64,000 nucleotides of DNA, taken from NCBI GenBank assembly GCA_030403585.1, contig JAUEPE010000001.1:452803-516802 (forward strand), written 5' to 3'. This document shows positions 9,405 through 17,468 of this stretch, in pieces; within the stretch, counting starts at the first letter, position 1, and each line of letters starts with the position of its first letter. The DNA comes from Frankia sp. RB7. Its GTDB lineage: Bacteria > Pseudomonadota > Alphaproteobacteria > Rhizobiales > Xanthobacteraceae. Under the pieces are notes generated by a model that was not told where the DNA came from, did no database searches, and saw nothing but the letters and a program-made list of their open reading frames with translations. Both the position numbers and the translations under genes were made by a program.

Positions 9405-11489
9405 TCAGGCGGCAGCGACCGGCCTGCGCATTTCACGCAGCGGCTGCATCTCAGCGGGTTCCGCGACTTTTTGCGCGTCGATCATGCGGTTGATGAAATC
9501 GACCGGCATCGGCTTGCCGAACAGATAGCCCTGCACGCTGTCGCAGCCTTGCTCGCGCAGGAAATCGAGATGGCGCTCAGTCTCAACGCCTTCCGCGAGC
9601 ACGGGGATGTTCAGGCTGCGTCCGAGCAGCAGCGTCGCCTTGACGATGGCAGCCGCATGCGCGCTGGTCTCGACCGCCTGAACAAAGCTCTTGTCGACCT
9701 TGATCTTGTCGAACGGAAACGCCTGGAGCGTCGACAGCGAGGAGTAGCCGGTGCCGAAATCGTCCATGGCGACGGTGACGCCGATCGCCTTCAGCGCCAG
9801 CACCACCTGGAGCGCGTGCTGGCGGTCGGCGATGATGCCGCTCTCCGTCAGCTCGATCTCGAGCCGCGACGGCGCCAATCCCGTCTCCTTCAGGATCTCC
9901 GCCACGCGCCGCGGCAAATCGTGATTGAGCTGCATCGGCGCGACGTTGACGGCGACCTTGAATGGCAGGCGCCATTGCGCGGCGGTCTGGCAGGCATTTC
10001 GGATCACCCAGTCGCCGATCTCGATGATCAGGCCGGTCTCCTCCGCGATGGGGATGAAGGCGTCCGGCGGGATGCGCCCCTTCGCGGGGTGGTTCCAGCG
10101 GATCAAGGCTTCGAAGCCGACGATACCGCCGGTGTGGGTGTCGTTCTGCACCTGGTAATACAGTTCCAGCTCGTTGCCGATGAGCGCGCGCTTGAGATCG
10201 ATCGCGAGCTCGGCGCGGGTGCGGCTCGCCTCGTCCATCGACGGCTCATAGGTGCAGATCTTGCCGCGGCCGAGGCTCTTGGCGCGATACATCGCAAGGT
10301 CAGCGCGCTGGGTGAGGCAATCGGCCGCCTGGCCGTGCTCGGGGTACAGCGCGACGCCGATGCTGCAGCCGACCGCGAGGGTCTGATGCTGCCATTCGAC
10401 GGGTTCAAACACGACCTTGCGCAACCGCTCGGCGAACTTGACGGCCTCGCCGCGCGCGAAGATCTCGCTCTTCACGGCCACGAATTCGTCGCCGCCGATC
10501 CGGGCCAGGAATTCGCCCTCCTGCAATTCAGCGGAGATGCGCTGGGCCACCTTCCGCAGCAGATGATCGCCGCCGACATGGCCGTGGACGTCGTTGATGT
10601 CCTTGAAGCGGTCGAGATCGATCGCGAGCACGACCACGCGCGCGGTATCGTCGCCGCGTCCGGCGAGCAGATCATGCAGCTGCTGCGCCAAGCCGTTGCG
10701 GTTCGGCAGGCCGGTCAAGGGATCGTGCATCGCCTGATGCTTGTAGCTCTCGGTCGCCTCGTTGGCGGCCTGCAGATCGATCGCATAGGCGGAGGCCGCC
10801 ATCGCCATCATCAAGCTGATGCCGACGATGACGCTGGTGATCATGAACGTATCGGACAGCGCCTGCGGCGGCACCGCCATGTCGAACACCGGATAGACGG
10901 TGACCGCGGCCATGCCGGTGAAATGCAGCGAGACGATCGCCAAAATCATTGCAAGCGCGCCACCATATTTGCAGAATCGCGTGATCGGCCGCGCGATGCG
11001 GTTGGCGGCCACCGCGCCGAAACCGGCGGCGAACACGACGGAGAGTGCGACGAGCGGATAATTCCAGCCGAGCACGCCGGGAATTTCGAACGCCGCCATG
11101 CCGGCGTAATGCATCGCGGCGATGCCGAGGCCGAAGATCGCGCCGCCGCCCTCGATCGCGGGCCCGAGCCGGGTGCGGGTGGTGATGAAGAAGCCAACCC
11201 AGGCAAAGATCACGGTGATCATCAGCGAGGCGAAGGTCAACCCGGGCTCGAAGGCACGCGCGACCGGCGCGTTGTAGCCGAGCATCGCCGAAAAATGCGT
11301 GGTCCACACCGTTCCGCCGGCGACGACGCCGGACAGGAACAGCAGGTTGAAGCGCCGCGCGCCGGTGTTGCGCCGGACGCGAGCCAGCAACCGCATGGAC
11401 AGCAGCGACCCGAGCACGCAGATCAGCACCGCGACCGCGACGTAGCGCAGATCGTGCTGGCCGGGCAGACAGGTCAGGGCTTGCCACAT
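9405..11489 (-). CDS. MHYT-GGDEF-EAL c-di-GMP turnover protein
   Basis: This 694-residue membrane protein starts with an MHYT sensor of about seven helices (about 15-240). Its repeated metal-binding-type motifs are TTHFSAM (63-69), MHYAGM (126-131) and LHFTGM (188-193); the family is proposed to sense O2, CO or NO through bound metal. GGDEF follows with an intact RIGGDEF (330-336) but no RxxD I-site in front. The C-terminal EAL domain has FEALIRW (459-465) and [10 protein letters not shown], so phosphodiesterase activity is likely. It may therefore make and break c-di-GMP, with GGDEF acting as a GTP-regulated module. AGGAGA lies about 11 bases before the ATG. Confidence 0.9.
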   Translation of the reverse strand: MWQALTCLPGQHDLRYVAVAVLICVLGSLLSMRLLARVRRNTGARRFNLLFLSGVVAGGTVWTTHFSAMLGYNAPVARAFEPGLTFASLMITVIFAWVGFFITTRTRLGPAIEGGGAIFGLGIAAMHYAGMAAFEIPGVLGWNYPLVALSVVFAAGFGAVAANRIARPITRFCKYGGALAMILAIVSLHFTGMAAVTVYPVFDMAVPPQALSDTFMITSVIVGISLMMAMAASAYAIDLQAANEATESYKHQAMHDPLTGLPNRNGLAQQLHDLLAGRGDDTARVVVLAIDLDRFKDINDVHGHVGGDHLLRKVAQRISAELQEGEFLARIGGDEFVAVKSEIFARGEAVKFAERLRKVVFEPVEWQHQTLAVGCSIGVALYPEHGQAADCLTQRADLAMYRAKSLGRGKICTYEPSMDEASRTRAELAIDLKRALIGNELELYYQVQNDTHTGGIVGFEALIRWNHPAKGRIPPDAFIPIAEETGLIIEIGDWVIRNACQTAAQWRLPFKVAVNVAPMQLNHDLPRRVAEILKETGLAPSRLEIELTESGIIADRQHALQVVLALKAIGVTVAMDDFGTGYSSLSTLQAFPFDKIKVDKSFVQAVETSAHAAAIVKATLLLGRSLNIPVLAEGVETERHLDFLREQGCDSVQGYLFGKPMPVDFINRMIDAQKVAEPAEMQPLREMRRPVAAA

Positions 11490-11858
11490 GAGATTTCTTT
11501 CTCCTGGAAAGCAGATACGGAGCCCGGTTGCGGACGGATGAAACCGGCTTCAGTCAGGGTTAGCGGCGCGTGAACGCCGCCTCGCCTGGCCATGGCCAGC
11601 AGCTGATCCAGCCATGCAGCGACTTAAGCCTGGGTGTAGGCAGGCGAAATCCGCTCGGATCAAAGATGCGTACGATGAAGAAACGGCTCCGGATTGCCCC
11701 GACTTTGCCGCTAGCGGGAACCTTGGTTGCCGGATACCACCGCTTGTCGCGGCCGAGCCGGGCACCTAAAACGAATGGCTCGTGAAACGAAGAGTTTTGG
11801 GAGGTGATCCGGATGACCGCGTCCGTCGTTATGGAAGCGACATGTCAACCGAGGCTTC
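11490..11858. other. Divergent intergenic region upstream of rpoE
   Basis: The 369-base gap separates the MHYT-GGDEF-EAL gene from rpoE. Apart from the sigma-E-like promoter at 11805-11831, I see no convincing gene. Short open frames here lack ribosome sites and coding character. The promoter of the minus-strand gene is not evident. Confidence 0.5.
11805..11831 (+). promoter_or_regulatory. RpoE-type (ECF11) promoter of rpoE-chrR
   Basis: TGATCC at 11805-11810 is followed by exactly 16 bases and then CGTTA at 11827-11831. RpoE/ChrR-class sigma factors of alphaproteobacteria recognise TGATCC-type -35 elements with a CGTA-like -10, and they autoregulate. Transcription would begin near 11838, leaving a leader of about 20 bases before the ATG at 11859. 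The same arrangement recurs before the second sigma gene. Confidence 0.7.
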
Positions 11859-12521
11859 ATGAACGCCGGTCTTCGCGCTGTGAGCACGCCCTTGTGGCGC
11901 AGCAACCCTGCGGCGGCTCCCCGGCGGGATCGGCCTCGAAGGTTTATCGGCGAAAGGCCCAAGGCGACAGTGGAATGGGCTGAATTGATCGGACGCGTCG
12001 CGGCCCATGGCGATCGGGACGCGTTCAAGCTTTTGTTCGAGCATTTTGCTCCGCGCGTGAAGGGATTCCTGGTCAAGTCCGGGATGAACGCTGACGCCGC
12101 GGAGGAGATTGCTCAGAACACGCTGCTGACTGTTTGGCGGAAGGCGGCCCAATTTGATCCGGCTTCCGCGGGCGCGGCCGGTTGGATTTTTACGATCGCG
12201 CGCAATCTGCGCATCGACTCCGCAAGACAGGCGGCCCGGCAGGCCAAGGCTCTGGACAAGGCCGCCGTGAGCGCAGAACGGGATGAGGCGCCCGAAGCCG
12301 TGGACTCGCCGGAGACAATGATGACCCGACGGGACGACGTCTCGCGCGTCGCGGCAGCGCTGCAGCGATTGTCCGAGGAGCAATCCACGGTGATCCGGAT
12401 GTCGTTTATCGAGGAACAGCCGCACGGCGAGATCGCCGAGCGGCTCGGTATTCCGCTCGGGACGGTGAAGTCTCGCATCAGGCTTGCCATGGCGCGGCTC
12501 AAGGATCTGCTGGACGATTGA
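11859..12521 (+). CDS. rpoE: ECF sigma factor RpoE (ECF11, partner of ChrR)
   Basis: This 220-residue ECF sigma factor has region 2 (about 45-110; FAPRVKGFLVKSG, then WIFTIARNLRIDSAR) and region 4 (about 160-215; LSEEQSTVIRMSFIEEQPH, GIPLGTVKSRIRLAMARL). It closely follows Rhodobacter sphaeroides RpoE, which with ChrR drives the response to singlet oxygen and organic peroxides. The anti-sigma gene starts one base after its stop, so translation is probably coupled. About 35 residues before region 2 are not typical, and a later start (GTG 11880) is possible. A matching promoter lies upstream. The identification is strong because of the partner gene. Confidence 0.9.
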   Translation: MNAGLRAVSTPLWRSNPAAAPRRDRPRRFIGERPKATVEWAELIGRVAAHGDRDAFKLLFEHFAPRVKGFLVKSGMNADAAEEIAQNTLLTVWRKAAQFDPASAGAAGWIFTIARNLRIDSARQAARQAKALDKAAVSAERDEAPEAVDSPETMMTRRDDVSRVAAALQRLSEEQSTVIRMSFIEEQPHGEIAERLGIPLGTVKSRIRLAMARLKDLLDD

Positions 12522-12522
12522 C

Positions 12523-13173
12523 ATGACCATCAACCATCATCCCCCCGAAGATCTGCTGGCCGATTTCGCCGCCGGTCGGCTCGACGACGCCGACCGCCTC
12601 GTCATCGGCGTCCATGCGGCACAATGCCCGCGCTGCCGGCGCTTCATCGCCGCGATCGAACAGCTTGCAGGCGCCGCGCTCGAGCAAGCGAACCCGGTTT
12701 CCATGGCGGACAACGCCTTCGCGACGCTCATGGCCAGGATCGACGAACCGGCGGCATCACCGCCGGCGACGGCCTCTTCGCGGTCGGTGCAGCCGCTTGA
12801 CGACGACCTCCCCGAGATCCTGCGGAGTTGCCGGTTCGGCAAGAGCCGGCGCGTGGCGCCGGGCGTCAAGCTGCAACCGATCATCCTGCCCGACACGGAC
12901 AAGTCACGCGCGTTTCTGTTGTGGTCGGCTCCCGGCACGCGCATGCTAGAGCATACGCACACCGGGACGGAGCTGACCCTGGTGCTCAAAGGCAGCTTCA
13001 GCCATGAAGGCGGCGAATACCGGCCGGGCGATTTCGATTTCGGCGATGGCGACGTCGATCACCAGCCGATCGTCGGCAGCGACATGCCGTGCCTGTGCCT
13101 CGTGGCGATGAGCGGGGATTTGAAGTTGCATGGCTGGCTCGGCCGGTTGATCTCGCCTTTCGTGCGGCTCTGA
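12523..13173 (+). CDS. chrR: ChrR-type zinc-dependent anti-sigma factor
   Basis: This 216-residue protein has an N-terminal zinc anti-sigma domain and a C-terminal cupin. His6, His31, Cys35 and Cys38 (HAAQCPRC at 31-38) occupy the same numbered positions as the zinc ligands of Rhodobacter ChrR. The cupin holds His144, His146, Glu150 (EHTHTGTE) and His180, the second zinc set. In the known system ChrR sequesters RpoE until singlet oxygen or peroxides trigger its release, which needs the cupin. The ATG at 12523 begins one base after rpoE ends; the open frame to 12484 lies inside rpoE. All metal ligands are present, so it should be functional. Confidence 0.93.
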   Translation: MTINHHPPEDLLADFAAGRLDDADRLVIGVHAAQCPRCRRFIAAIEQLAGAALEQANPVSMADNAFATLMARIDEPAASPPATASSRSVQPLDDDLPEILRSCRFGKSRRVAPGVKLQPIILPDTDKSRAFLLWSAPGTRMLEHTHTGTELTLVLKGSFSHEGGEYRPGDFDFGDGDVDHQPIVGSDMPCLCLVAMSGDLKLHGWLGRLISPFVRL

Positions 13174-13191
13174 TCATCTAACACCCCGATG

Positions 13192-13217
13192 TGATCCAAC
13201 CGCGCGGCAGCGTCGTT
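13192..13217 (+). promoter_or_regulatory. Second RpoE-type promoter, before the downstream ECF sigma gene
   Basis: TGATCC at 13192-13197, a 16-base spacer and CGTT at 13214-13217 repeat the geometry of the rpoE promoter. The gap to the ATG at 13249 leaves a leader of about 25 bases. It lies just after the chrR stop, so the downstream sigma gene may be both read through from rpoE-chrR and separately switched on by RpoE. Confidence 0.62.
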
Positions 13218-13248
13218 CTCTTGGCAGATATGGCTTGAGGACGACAAA

Positions 13249-13833
13249 ATGAGCTGCGGCAGATTGACGGCACGGGATCCGACGATCGAGCGTTTGAGCG
13301 ATCTTCTCGCCCGCGTCGGGCGCGGCGACCAGCGGGCCTTCGCCGAACTTCTCGCCGCGACCCGCAACAAGCTGCGCAAGACCGCGCACCCGATCGCGCC
13401 GTCCAGCGCGGACCTCGACGATCTCCTTCAGGAGGCCTATCTCAAGATCTGGAAGCATGCAGCCCAGTTCGATCCGCGCCGCTCCTCGCCGATCACCTGG
13501 ATGTGCGCGATCATGCGCCATACCGCGATCGACGCGGCGCGGCTCAAGCAGGTGCCGATGGCAGATTTCGACGAAGCCCTATTGGTGCCCGAAATCTCCC
13601 GGTCCGAAGACGCATTCGACTACGACCTCGTTCAGCCGATCGCTGCCCGCGCCATCCAGCGGCTTCCCGATCAACGCCGGCAGCTGCTGTCGCGCGCCTA
13701 TCTCGACGGAGAAAGCCGGTTGATGCTGGCGCAGCGCTTTGACGTACCGGTCGGCACGATCAAAACCTGGTTGCGGCGCACCCTGGACTCGGTTCGGCGC
13801 GATTGCGTCGCTGGCGAGGCAGCGGTCCAGTAG
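13249..13833 (+). CDS. Second ECF sigma factor, without its own anti-sigma
   Basis: This 194-residue ECF-type sigma factor has region 2 at about 20-85 (LLQEAYLKIWKHAAQFDP, SPITWMCAIMRHTAIDAAR) and region 4 at about 130-185 (LPDQRRQLLSRAYLDGES, FDVPVGTIKTWLRRTLDSVR). GAGG precedes the ATG. It belongs to a different ECF subgroup from rpoE: region 4 reads VGTIKTWLRR instead of LGTVKSRIRL. No anti-sigma gene follows it. Its position 75 bases after chrR and its TGATCC-N16-CGTT site suggest a second-tier sigma factor under RpoE control, or one also held by ChrR. Its targets are unknown. Confidence 0.88.
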   Translation: MSCGRLTARDPTIERLSDLLARVGRGDQRAFAELLAATRNKLRKTAHPIAPSSADLDDLLQEAYLKIWKHAAQFDPRRSSPITWMCAIMRHTAIDAARLKQVPMADFDEALLVPEISRSEDAFDYDLVQPIAARAIQRLPDQRRQLLSRAYLDGESRLMLAQRFDVPVGTIKTWLRRTLDSVRRDCVAGEAAVQ

Positions 13834-13854
13834 CGCAGACCGGCTGGGCAACTG

Positions 13855-14682
13855 CTATCTCTGCGGGCCGGACAGCGATATCTCGCGTTCGGCGCGGAAC
13901 ACATTGCTGTAGAGATTGGCGATCCACTGCCGGCCGATCTCGGTCTTGTTGAGATAGCCGATCTCGGTCTGGATGTGCGGTGCGACACTATTCCAATAGA
14001 ATTGCGGATAGCGGTTCACGATGTCGGCGGGCGAGTCGTAGCCGAGTTGGCGGTTCATGCCGACCTCCTCGAACTCGTAATACAGTGCGTTGGCCTTGCG
14101 CAGATAGTTGGGATCGCCGAGCTGCCCGATGAAGTCGGCGGCGCGCAGGATCGAGGCATCGACGTCATACTCCTGGCCTTCCCTGGCCGGGAAGCGCGTC
14201 CCCTCGATGGCGCGGGAGATGCGTTCAGGATCAAGCCCTGGAATGTGCCGCAACCGCCGCGTCACATAGAGCTTCGAGCGGTCGACGTGATACGTCATCA
14301 AGCTGGCGTCCGATGCACCGCGCTGCAACGAGATCTTGGTGTCGGCAGCATCGATGATGAAGCCGTCGATGTCATCCTCTTCGAACAGGCCGCGCACATA
14401 GCCGATATCGTGGGCGAGACAGGCGATCAGGACGTGGACGTAGTCCTCGGCCGTGAGGTGGGTATGGAGGCTTCGGCCACTGAGGATGGAATGGCCCGCC
14501 AGCGTCACCAGCATCGTATGCTCGATGTTATGGTAAAGTGCATCGCTGTTGCCGATGCATTCCATCGCCGTGCGGGTTGCGCTCTCGACCATACTTGCAG
14601 CGGTCTCGTCATACCGGCGCCGCATGAACGTGCCCAGCAGCTTCTCCAGGGATTCAGCCGCCAGTCGCGGTAACGTCATCAT
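13855..14682 (-). CDS. HD-domain phosphohydrolase, cyclic-nucleotide phosphodiesterase-like
   Basis: The 275-residue protein has metal-binding HD-family motifs: YHNIEHT at about 49-55, CLAHDIGY at about 88-95, and an Asp in ILRAADFIGQ (about 180) that could complete the set. The H...HD...D layout with NxxH resembles class I cyclic nucleotide phosphodiesterase-type HD proteins. This would fit a genome that also makes cyclic-nucleotide-binding proteins, but the substrate is unproven. Two adjacent ATGs occur at 14682 and 14679, neither with a good ribosome site. It converges on the second ECF sigma gene with a 21-base gap. Confidence 0.75.
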   Translation of the reverse strand: MMTLPRLAAESLEKLLGTFMRRRYDETAASMVESATRTAMECIGNSDALYHNIEHTMLVTLAGHSILSGRSLHTHLTAEDYVHVLIACLAHDIGYVRGLFEEDDIDGFIIDAADTKISLQRGASDASLMTYHVDRSKLYVTRRLRHIPGLDPERISRAIEGTRFPAREGQEYDVDASILRAADFIGQLGDPNYLRKANALYYEFEEVGMNRQLGYDSPADIVNRYPQFYWNSVAPHIQTEIGYLNKTEIGRQWIANLYSNVFRAEREISLSGPQR

Positions 14683-15002
14683 GGATGCAGCCCCGTTTGT
14701 CGGTGATGTCCCACGCTAGCTCCTGACGCCTCATACTCGCCCTCGACGCAGGCTCAGCATAGCCCAATCCGGGGCGACTGGCCAAATCCGGGAACAAAAA
14801 TACGTAAATATGATATTGTGCCGCCACGCAGCATCACGGTTGCGGTCACGGTTCGATGCACCCGGCGGCCAGGCCGTGCGGGGCTCGCCAGCCCGGCCAA
14901 TGGCCGACCGTCAGACGTCGTTTTGTTGGAGAGGACGGTGCGCGAGGTGGGTACCCATCGCGATCGGACCAAGGCGCCTGCACAGCGTTGCGGACGGCGG
15001 CG
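14683..15002. other. Intergenic region, no supported gene
   Basis: These 320 bases lie between two minus-strand genes. An AT-rich patch at about 14793-14822 stands out against the high GC and may be the promoter of the HD gene. Short frames on both strands have no ribosome sites or family-like sequence. I see no terminator with a T-run after the TPR/ATP-grasp gene, which ends at 15003. Confidence 0.45.
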
Positions 15003-16637
15003 TCAATTCCCTCGCACGGCGCGCGCGAGCATCCCGTCGAACGCGACCTTGATCCTGCGGATATACGGGTCCTTGTAAGGAAATTCCGAATTCTGGTCGT
15101 GCACCAGCATGGAGGCATTGACCTCGAACACGACGAGATCGCCGGCGCGGTCGAGGCCGCAATCGATACCGAAATAGTCGAGACCGATGCGGTCGCGAAT
15201 GACTCGCAGCGCCTCATAATGGGCCGTGCCGAAGACCTGCTCGGGCGCGCGCAGAAAACGCTCCTCCTCGTCCTGCATCCAGGTGTGGTGCGCCATATCC
15301 GTCGCATCGCGATGGAGCTTCCAGTCGTCTCCGATCGCCAGATGATAAGGCAGGATGTCCTCGCCGATGAACAAGAATCGGTATTTGCGAAAGAAGCCGT
15401 CGGCGGAGCGATAGTCGATATAGTCGATCACGTAGCGGTCATGGTCTGCATGTGACGCGAGAAACGCGGTCAAGGCCGCGACATCGTCGAGCTTCTCGAA
15501 GACGTCGCCGCCATGCATGCCGGCCTGGCGCGCCAGCAGCGGAAAGACGAGTTCGAGGCCGTCGGGAAGCCCCTCGCCGGCGGCGACGCGGATCGTGCGC
15601 GGCACCCGGCAGCCCTCGACGTCGGCGAGTGCCAAAGCCGTGGCGTCACGCGTGGTGCTCTGGATTTTTGCGGGATCGTTGACGACCGGCTTGCCGAGGC
15701 TTCGCGCGATCGCGGCGGCGAGCGGAAGCACCGCCGCGCCCTGGTCGGCGTCGGAGACGAGGTTGACGACGACATCCGCCTCGCGCGCCAGCAGCGCGAG
15801 ATCCGGCTGGCTGCCGGGGAGCAGCGACAGGATGCTGGTCTGGTAGGCGCAATCCCTAAAGAGGAATTCGACCGGCGTGTTGCCGACGAAGGGCGCAAAC
15901 AGCGCCAACGCCCGAAACGCCGGCCGCGATTTGGTCGCTTGCCTGCGCAGGATCGGATGCACTTGCGCGGCGTGGGCGTAGGCGGCCTGCGCCGCGGCCT
16001 GCTCGCCCCGCACCTGACGGATCGCCCCGACCCAGTAGAAATTCTCGGCCTGTTCGGGCGCGAGCACCACGGCCCGCTCGAACTGCGCCACCGCCTCCTC
16101 GGTCTCGCCGAGCTCGAAGCAGACCTTACCGAGCTGGCTGCGGAGGTCGGCATCCTCCGGCGTCTCTTCGAGCAATTCGAGCAGCAAGGTCCGCGCGATT
16201 GCAAACTGCCGGGTTGCGACCAGCGCCTGGACCAGATTCGTACGCGATGGCCGGTGGCCCGGATTGCGTCGCAGCGCCTCCAGGTAAAGTGCAATCGCGT
16301 CCTGTGTCTGGCCGCTGCGCTGATGCACGATGCCGAGATTGCACCAGCAGGCGACGAGATGCGGTGCGATGCGCAAGGCCGCCTTGTAGTGCTCTCCCGC
16401 GGACGCGATGTCGTCGCAGAGCATGAAGGCGTTGGCGAGAGCGGCATGAAGATCGGCAACACAATCGACCGCCACACCAATCGACGCCGTGGCCGCACGC
16501 GCGAGCCCGACCTGAAACACGGCGATCGCGTGCCTGATCTCGCCACGCCGGTAGTGCTCGCGACCCGCACGCAATATGTCGGAAATATCAGGCGTGCCGG
16601 TGACAGACGCTGCGAGAGCCATCGAGGGTGACGTCAT
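15003..16637 (-). CDS. TPR protein with C-terminal ATP-grasp ligase-like domain
   Basis: This 544-residue protein has TPR repeats at about 20-230 (for example HLVACWCNLGIVHQRSGQTQ, then repeats ending in NPGH and APEQ). A linker and an ATP-grasp-like domain follow (about 330-535). Its end carries YFGIDCGLDRAGDLVVFEVN, and the closing E and N match the metal-binding pair of ATP-grasp enzymes. These enzymes join a carboxylate to an amine or thiol through an acyl-phosphate. The ATG at 16637 overlaps the formyltransferase stop by four bases (ATGA), so the two are coupled. The frame is open to 16868, but that part has no family-like sequence. Substrates are unknown; TPRs suggest a protein or peptide partner. 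Confidence 0.8.
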   Translation of the reverse strand: MTSPSMALAASVTGTPDISDILRAGREHYRRGEIRHAIAVFQVGLARAATASIGVAVDCVADLHAALANAFMLCDDIASAGEHYKAALRIAPHLVACWCNLGIVHQRSGQTQDAIALYLEALRRNPGHRPSRTNLVQALVATRQFAIARTLLLELLEETPEDADLRSQLGKVCFELGETEEAVAQFERAVVLAPEQAENFYWVGAIRQVRGEQAAAQAAYAHAAQVHPILRRQATKSRPAFRALALFAPFVGNTPVEFLFRDCAYQTSILSLLPGSQPDLALLAREADVVVNLVSDADQGAAVLPLAAAIARSLGKPVVNDPAKIQSTTRDATALALADVEGCRVPRTIRVAAGEGLPDGLELVFPLLARQAGMHGGDVFEKLDDVAALTAFLASHADHDRYVIDYIDYRSADGFFRKYRFLFIGEDILPYHLAIGDDWKLHRDATDMAHHTWMQDEEERFLRAPEQVFGTAHYEALRVIRDRIGLDYFGIDCGLDRAGDLVVFEVNASMLVHDQNSEFPYKDPYIRRIKVAFDGMLARAVRGN

Positions 16638-17308
16638 GTGCTCTCCGGAGGTGACGCCGTGAAGGTGACACCATGCAGATTGATCGCCGGCGCGATGCCG
16701 TAATGATTGCCGCCGAAGGCGCGCATGCGGCGCCACAGCTCGTCCCTGGAAATGTCCAGCGGGATGTCGCAGGCGTCCTTGTATCTGCGGCGTGTATTGG
16801 CGCGGCCGCTCCAGGACAGCGCGCATCGTGGTGTCAGCGAGGTCTCGCGTGCCAAAGGCTCGGCCCACACTTCGAACAATTGCAGCAGATGCGCGTAGGC
16901 GAGCTCGCCGAGCCCCATCAGGCTGCCGCCTTGCGAAATCGGGAACGACACGACGTCGAGGATCGCGCCGGAATCGACTCGCTCGGCCATGGCGTGAAAG
17001 GTCACGCCGAACGCGTCGGCGCGGTCATAGACCGCGAAATGGGCCGGAGCCCAGCCCGGATAGTTCGGCGGCCCCGGGTGGAAATTGTAGGCGCCATGGC
17101 CGAAGCGCAGGAGCAGGTCGGCCGGCACGATGACCCCGGACGCGAAGGCGACAAGCCGGGCCTTGCGGAGAGAAGCGGGCGCGAGCTTGCGGAGCTCGGC
17201 GATATCGGACACCGGCCAGATCGTCAGATCCGGCCTGAAACTTCGCAGGATTCGCGACAGTGCCACCTGTTCGGCGGGCTCCGTCAGCAATGCAAGTCCC
17301 TCGACCAT
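16634..17308 (-). CDS. Formyltransferase-family protein (GART/Fmt fold)
   Basis: The 224-residue protein contains NFHPGPPNYPGWAP, the formyltransferase active-site loop, with Asn75 and His77, and Asp112 in ERVDSGA. Asn-His-Asp is the catalytic triad of folate-dependent formyltransferases such as PurN and Fmt, with nearly the same spacing as PurN. It is much shorter than Fmt and is not PurN. A free amine acceptor and 10-formyltetrahydrofolate donor are expected from the family, but the acceptor is unknown. It overlaps the TPR/ATP-grasp gene by four bases, so a joint pathway is likely. A TTAACA/TGTTAA dyad lies about 50 bases upstream. Confidence 0.82.
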   Translation of the reverse strand: MVEGLALLTEPAEQVALSRILRSFRPDLTIWPVSDIAELRKLAPASLRKARLVAFASGVIVPADLLLRFGHGAYNFHPGPPNYPGWAPAHFAVYDRADAFGVTFHAMAERVDSGAILDVVSFPISQGGSLMGLGELAYAHLLQLFEVWAEPLARETSLTPRCALSWSGRANTRRRYKDACDIPLDISRDELWRRMRAFGGNHYGIAPAINLHGVTFTASPPEST

Positions 17309-17359
17309 CGGCTCGGCTTCAGCAGCGTTGAAAGTGAGCCAATATGTCGCGGGGTAGCG

Positions 17360-17374
17360 TTAACAGCGTGTTAA
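17360..17374. promoter_or_regulatory. Perfect dyad before the formyltransferase gene
   Basis: TTAACA, three bases and TGTTAA form a perfect 6-bp inverted repeat, 52 bases before the formyltransferase start. It lies in the 160-base gap that separates this pair from the transglutaminase genes. It may be an operator or a small hairpin. Confidence 0.35.
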
Positions 17375-17468
17375 TGAACCGCCGTTCGTCACGCCAAGGA
17401 AACACGGTGAAACAAATTTCCCGCACTTGGACGCATTCGGTCACAAATTGGAATCGGTGAAACTACGG

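Noticed and set aside
8322..11573. A long plus-strand open frame over the hydrolase and MHYT genes
   Set aside because: It overlaps the epoxide-hydrolase-like and MHYT-GGDEF-EAL genes in antisense, with Arg/Ala-rich low-complexity composition and no ribosome site.
11603..11640. A third TGATCC site upstream of rpoE
   Set aside because: After TGATCC a 16-base spacer leads to AAGC and not CGT, so it is not a match for the promoter.
14754..14972. Small minus-strand frame of 72 residues in the HD/TPR gap
   Set aside because: No ribosome site, Arg-rich composition, no family-like sequence.
16638..16868. Upstream extension of the TPR/ATP-grasp gene
   Set aside because: The extra 77 residues are read from inside the formyltransferase gene in another frame; the ATGA overlap start is far more natural.
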